A DNA stretch of 64,000 bases from Pseudomonas sp. JAI120. GTDB lineage: Bacteria; Pseudomonadota; Gammaproteobacteria; Pseudomonadales; Pseudomonadaceae. A model generated the notes under the pieces. The model saw only the letters and a list, made by a program, of their open reading frames with translations, did not search any database and was not told the origin of the DNA. The stretch covers positions 124,001 to 188,000 of the forward strand of contig NZ_JACHCZ010000001.1 in the NCBI RefSeq assembly GCF_014207255.1, in the 5' to 3' direction. Of this stretch, positions 61,666 to 64,000 are shown piece after piece (positions within the stretch are counted from its first letter, which is position 1; the number at the start of each line of letters is the position of its first letter). Both the position numbers and the translations under genes were made by a program.

Positions 61666-62958
61666 CTAGCTGTCCATCATGTCGGCCGCTTGCTGGGTCG
61701 CCTGGCTGGTGCGGGTCGCCAGCTTGCGAACTTCATCGGCGACCACCGCGAACCCGCGTCCGGCTTCGCCAGCGCGGGCGGCCTCAATGGCAGCGTTCAA
61801 TGCCAACAGGTTGGTCTGGCTGGCGATGCCCTGGATGGTGGCGACAATGTGCGTCAGCTTGCGCAGGGTCTCCTGCATCACTCGGTGCTGGTGTTCCTGA
61901 GCCTCACGCAGGGTGTTTTCTTCATGGTGGGCATGGATATCGGTGATGGCGCCCACCACTCTTTGCGGGGAACCGTCCTCTGCGCGGCGCGTTTGCCCAC
62001 GGCCGCGAAACCAGCGGTAATTGCCACTGCTGTGCTTGAGCCGATAATCGACATCAAAGGGTGTTTTTCCGCTGTGGTCTTCGACGTGGGCGACAAACGC
62101 CGCGATTGCCCGCGCGCTGTCGTCTGGATGGAGGCGTGAGGTCCAGCTTTCCAATGTATTGGGAAATTCCTCAACCGTGGTGTAACCCAGCAGTCGCCGC
62201 ATTTGCGAAGACCACCAGATGGTGTTTTTCGGGTTCGCCGGATCACCCGCCACCACCTCAATGTCCCAGAGCCCGTCATGGAGCATTTCACGGGAAATCT
62301 CGAAGCGTGTGGCCGCCAGTTCGAGTGACTCTTCGTGCAGGCGCTGTTCATGAATGTCACGCAGGTTTCCGCCGATGGCGACCGGTACGCCTTGCGCATC
62401 GCGGCGCGCGACTCCGCTGATCCTGCACCAGCGATAGTCACCGTCTGATGCAAGGGCCATGCGTACGTCCAGCGTAAAGGGGGTTCGCCCGCTGCGATCA
62501 GCCAGGTGCCGGGCAAGCGCGTCAAGATGGCGTTGCCGGTCCGTCGCGTGCAGTTGCTCGTTCCAGCGGCCAAGTAGATCAATACCTTGGGTCGGGATCG
62601 ACGCGGACCCTGTCCACCTCATGGCCCACTCCGGCGCGGGTGCAGCAACACCTGTCGGTTCCAGTTCCCAAAACAGTTCACCTGCGCCTTGAGCGATAAG
62701 CGCCCAGCTAGCCTCCCGTTCCTGCAGAAGCGCGTCGCGGCGGGCCAGGTGCTCGGCCAATTGGGCGGCTTCCAATGCCAGCGCGTGTGTCTGTGCTTTC
62801 AGTGCTCGCCGCTCTTGCAGCAATGTCTCGACGCCCGCCAGGATGCGTCGCAATAACGGGTTGCTCGACGACAGCGGTGTACTCGCCTGGTCAGGCTCAT
62901 CCAGTCTGTCGGCAAGCGGAGCCAATACCCAGCGGTTGGTTCGGCTGAAAAAGAGCAT
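61666..62958 (-). CDS. PAS-PAS chemotaxis transducer with short signalling domain
   Basis: A 430-residue soluble protein with an N-terminal coiled coil (about 40-80, rich in A, L, E, R). Two PAS domains follow at about 80-200 and 205-325; the second has [12 protein letters not shown] and [15 protein letters not shown]. The methyl-accepting signalling tip ([18 protein letters not shown]) begins near 381, and the protein ends about 50 residues later. The return arm of the hairpin is therefore nearly absent. The PAS-PAS-MCP layout and size resemble BdlA, the biofilm dispersion protein of P. aeruginosa. GAGGTGG precedes ATG 62958. Confidence 0.85.
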   Translation of the reverse strand: MLFFSRTNRWVLAPLADRLDEPDQASTPLSSSNPLLRRILAGVETLLQERRALKAQTHALALEAAQLAEHLARRDALLQEREASWALIAQGAGELFWELEPTGVAAPAPEWAMRWTGSASIPTQGIDLLGRWNEQLHATDRQRHLDALARHLADRSGRTPFTLDVRMALASDGDYRWCRISGVARRDAQGVPVAIGGNLRDIHEQRLHEESLELAATRFEISREMLHDGLWDIEVVAGDPANPKNTIWWSSQMRRLLGYTTVEEFPNTLESWTSRLHPDDSARAIAAFVAHVEDHSGKTPFDVDYRLKHSSGNYRWFRGRGQTRRAEDGSPQRVVGAITDIHAHHEENTLREAQEHQHRVMQETLRKLTHIVATIQGIASQTNLLALNAAIEAARAGEAGRGFAVVADEVRKLATRTSQATQQAADMMDS

Positions 62959-62977
62959 GGGCCACCTCTATCTCGGA

Positions 62978-64000
62978 TCAAATGGGGTCGATCGCCATGG
63001 GCTGTGTGGGTATGCGGACAAGGGCCCGTTGGTCAAAGGCTGTCGCCCCTGGCAGTGCCTGCCAGGCCAGGGGGCCGGCGGCGATTTCCCGCGCACTCAG
63101 CAGGCAGGTGTCGAGCTCGCGCTGTAACGCGTCGGTGTCGAGCCCCTGGCCGATAAACACCAACTCCTGCCGGCAGTCGCCGACCACGCTGTCCCATTTG
63201 GCCATGAGGCTCTGCAGCCGATATTCATCCTGGGGCCATTGCGACGGCTCGATGAAGTTCCACCAGCGCCCGACATAGTCCCACTGGAACCGCTTGCCGC
63301 TTTGCACCAACAGGCCGGTTTCCAGGTGGCGGCTGGCAATCCAGAAGTAACCTTTACTGCGCAGCAACCGCCCGTTGCACCAGGGCCGCTCGAGAAAGTC
63401 GAGCAAACGTTGCGGGTGGAACGGTGCGCGCTCACGGTACACCCAGGACGTTACGCCATAGGTGTCTGACTCGGAGACCGCCGCGTCTGCCACTTCCATT
63501 TTCCGCATCCAGCCCGGCGACGCCGCGAGGCTGGGTAAATCAAACAGATGGGTGCCAAGGAGGCTGGCTAACGGCACGTTGCCGTGGGCCATCGGCAGGA
63601 TCCGCGCAGTCGGGTTGAGGCCCGTGAGGATCGCCTGCACGGCCTGGTAGTGCGCCGCATCGATCAGGTCCAGCTTGTTGACGAGAATAACGTTGGCGTA
63701 CTCCACCTGTTCGATCAGCAGATCGGCCAGATGGCGCTTGGGCGCGTCCGGTGTTGCGTCGTCGCGGTCAACGGTGTCCGGTGATTCGAGCAGTTCCTGG
63801 AAACGACTGCCATCGACCACCGTTACCAAGGTATCCAACCGCGCCAGTTCGCTGAGGCTGAAGCCCTCAGCGTCAAGGAAGGCGAACGTCTCCGCGACCG
63901 GCATCGGCTCGGAGATCCCCGTGGATTCAATCAGCAGGTAATCGAAACGCTGCTGGCGTGCGAGCATACTGATCTGCTCGAGCAAGTCAGCGCGCAGGGT
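62978..64000 (-). CDS. G3E (CobW/YjiA-type) GTPase, 5' end outside window
   Basis: The last 340 residues of a zinc-related metallochaperone GTPase of the COG0523 family. The frame is open at 64000, where it reads T-L-R-A-D-L-L-E-Q-I, the segment that follows the missing metal-binding C-x-C-C motif. Walker B-type E-S-T-G-I-S-E-P, the guanine-specificity V-N-K-L-D-L and the C-terminal CobW domain (W-D-Y-V-G-R-W-W-N-F, then E-L-V-F-I-G-Q-G-L-D) are all visible. Full-length ZigA/YciC-type proteins are about 400 residues, so roughly 60 residues lie beyond the window. Confidence 0.9.
   Translation of the reverse strand, partial: TLRADLLEQISMLARQQRFDYLLIESTGISEPMPVAETFAFLDAEGFSLSELARLDTLVTVVDGSRFQELLESPDTVDRDDATPDAPKRHLADLLIEQVEYANVILVNKLDLIDAAHYQAVQAILTGLNPTARILPMAHGNVPLASLLGTHLFDLPSLAASPGWMRKMEVADAAVSESDTYGVTSWVYRERAPFHPQRLLDFLERPWCNGRLLRSKGYFWIASRHLETGLLVQSGKRFQWDYVGRWWNFIEPSQWPQDEYRLQSLMAKWDSVVGDCRQELVFIGQGLDTDALQRELDTCLLSAREIAAGPLAWQALPGATAFDQRALVRIPTQPMAIDPI

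Noticed and set aside
1-64000. tRNA, rRNA, integrase or transposase genes that would mark a genomic island
   Set aside because: None was recognised on either strand by reading; a covariance-model search would be needed to exclude a small RNA gene.

Overview
The window looks like chromosome from the Pseudomonas fluorescens group. The GC content and codon use are high throughout. Several loci have the gene order and protein sequence typical of that group: ku-ligD, mexEF-oprN, efeUOB, pssA, a cheY-cheA-cheW-cheR-cheD-cheB cluster, and short REP-like palindromes. This assignment is inferred from remembered protein families, not from a database search. I see no rRNA, tRNA, CRISPR array, insertion sequence or integrase.

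Layout. 1-5.1 kb: a truncated MFS transporter, a methyltransferase, a small conserved protein, then two lipopolysaccharide-related genes (Wzz-type chain-length protein and an LpxO-type lipid A hydroxylase). 5.1-8.5 kb: non-homologous end joining (ligD, ku). 8.6-12.8 kb: a small exported protein, a PQQ-type sugar dehydrogenase, an NTF2-like protein, a TetR regulator with an operator inside its own promoter, and pssA. 12.9-16.6 kb: one very large protein of unknown function with toxin-like features. 16.7-20.9 kb: a Fur-box-preceded ferrous iron operon efeU-efeO-efeB plus an extra imelysin-type protein. 21.1-22.6 kb: an AraC regulator and a small exported protein. 22.8-28.6 kb: mexEF-oprN efflux operon with a MexT-like site upstream.

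28.9-32.0 kb holds the most interesting accessory locus: a compact three-gene operon of an unknown 219-residue protein, an ABC/SMC-like ATPase and an HNH nuclease. The ATPase-HNH pair resembles Septu (PtuA-PtuB) anti-phage systems, and the first gene is an unexplained addition. 32.2-36.3 kb: a cytochrome c, a small dehydrogenase subunit and a GMC oxidoreductase that appears to carry a LecA/PA-IL-like lectin domain at its C terminus. 36.4-37.0 kb is a patch of gene remnants. 37.0-41.7 kb: four signalling genes that all overlap by 4 bases (NarX-type kinase, NarL-type regulator, hybrid kinase, single-domain receiver). 41.8-45.6 kb: a SnoaL-like exported protein, a TonB-dependent receptor and a DUF2946 protein.

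46.2-59.9 kb is a long rightward signalling block. A multi-PAS kinase and a LuxR-type regulator come first, followed by a second-type chemosensory operon: short transducer, CheY, STAS protein, CheA, poly-HAMP-like transducer, two CheW, CheR, CheD and CheB. Its gene order resembles Pseudomonas aeruginosa chemotaxis cluster II. 59.9-64 kb: an acyl-CoA synthetase, a PAS-PAS transducer with a short signalling domain, and a G3E (CobW-type) GTPase cut by the window end.

The long antisense open frames over these genes are shadows produced by high GC content and were left out.
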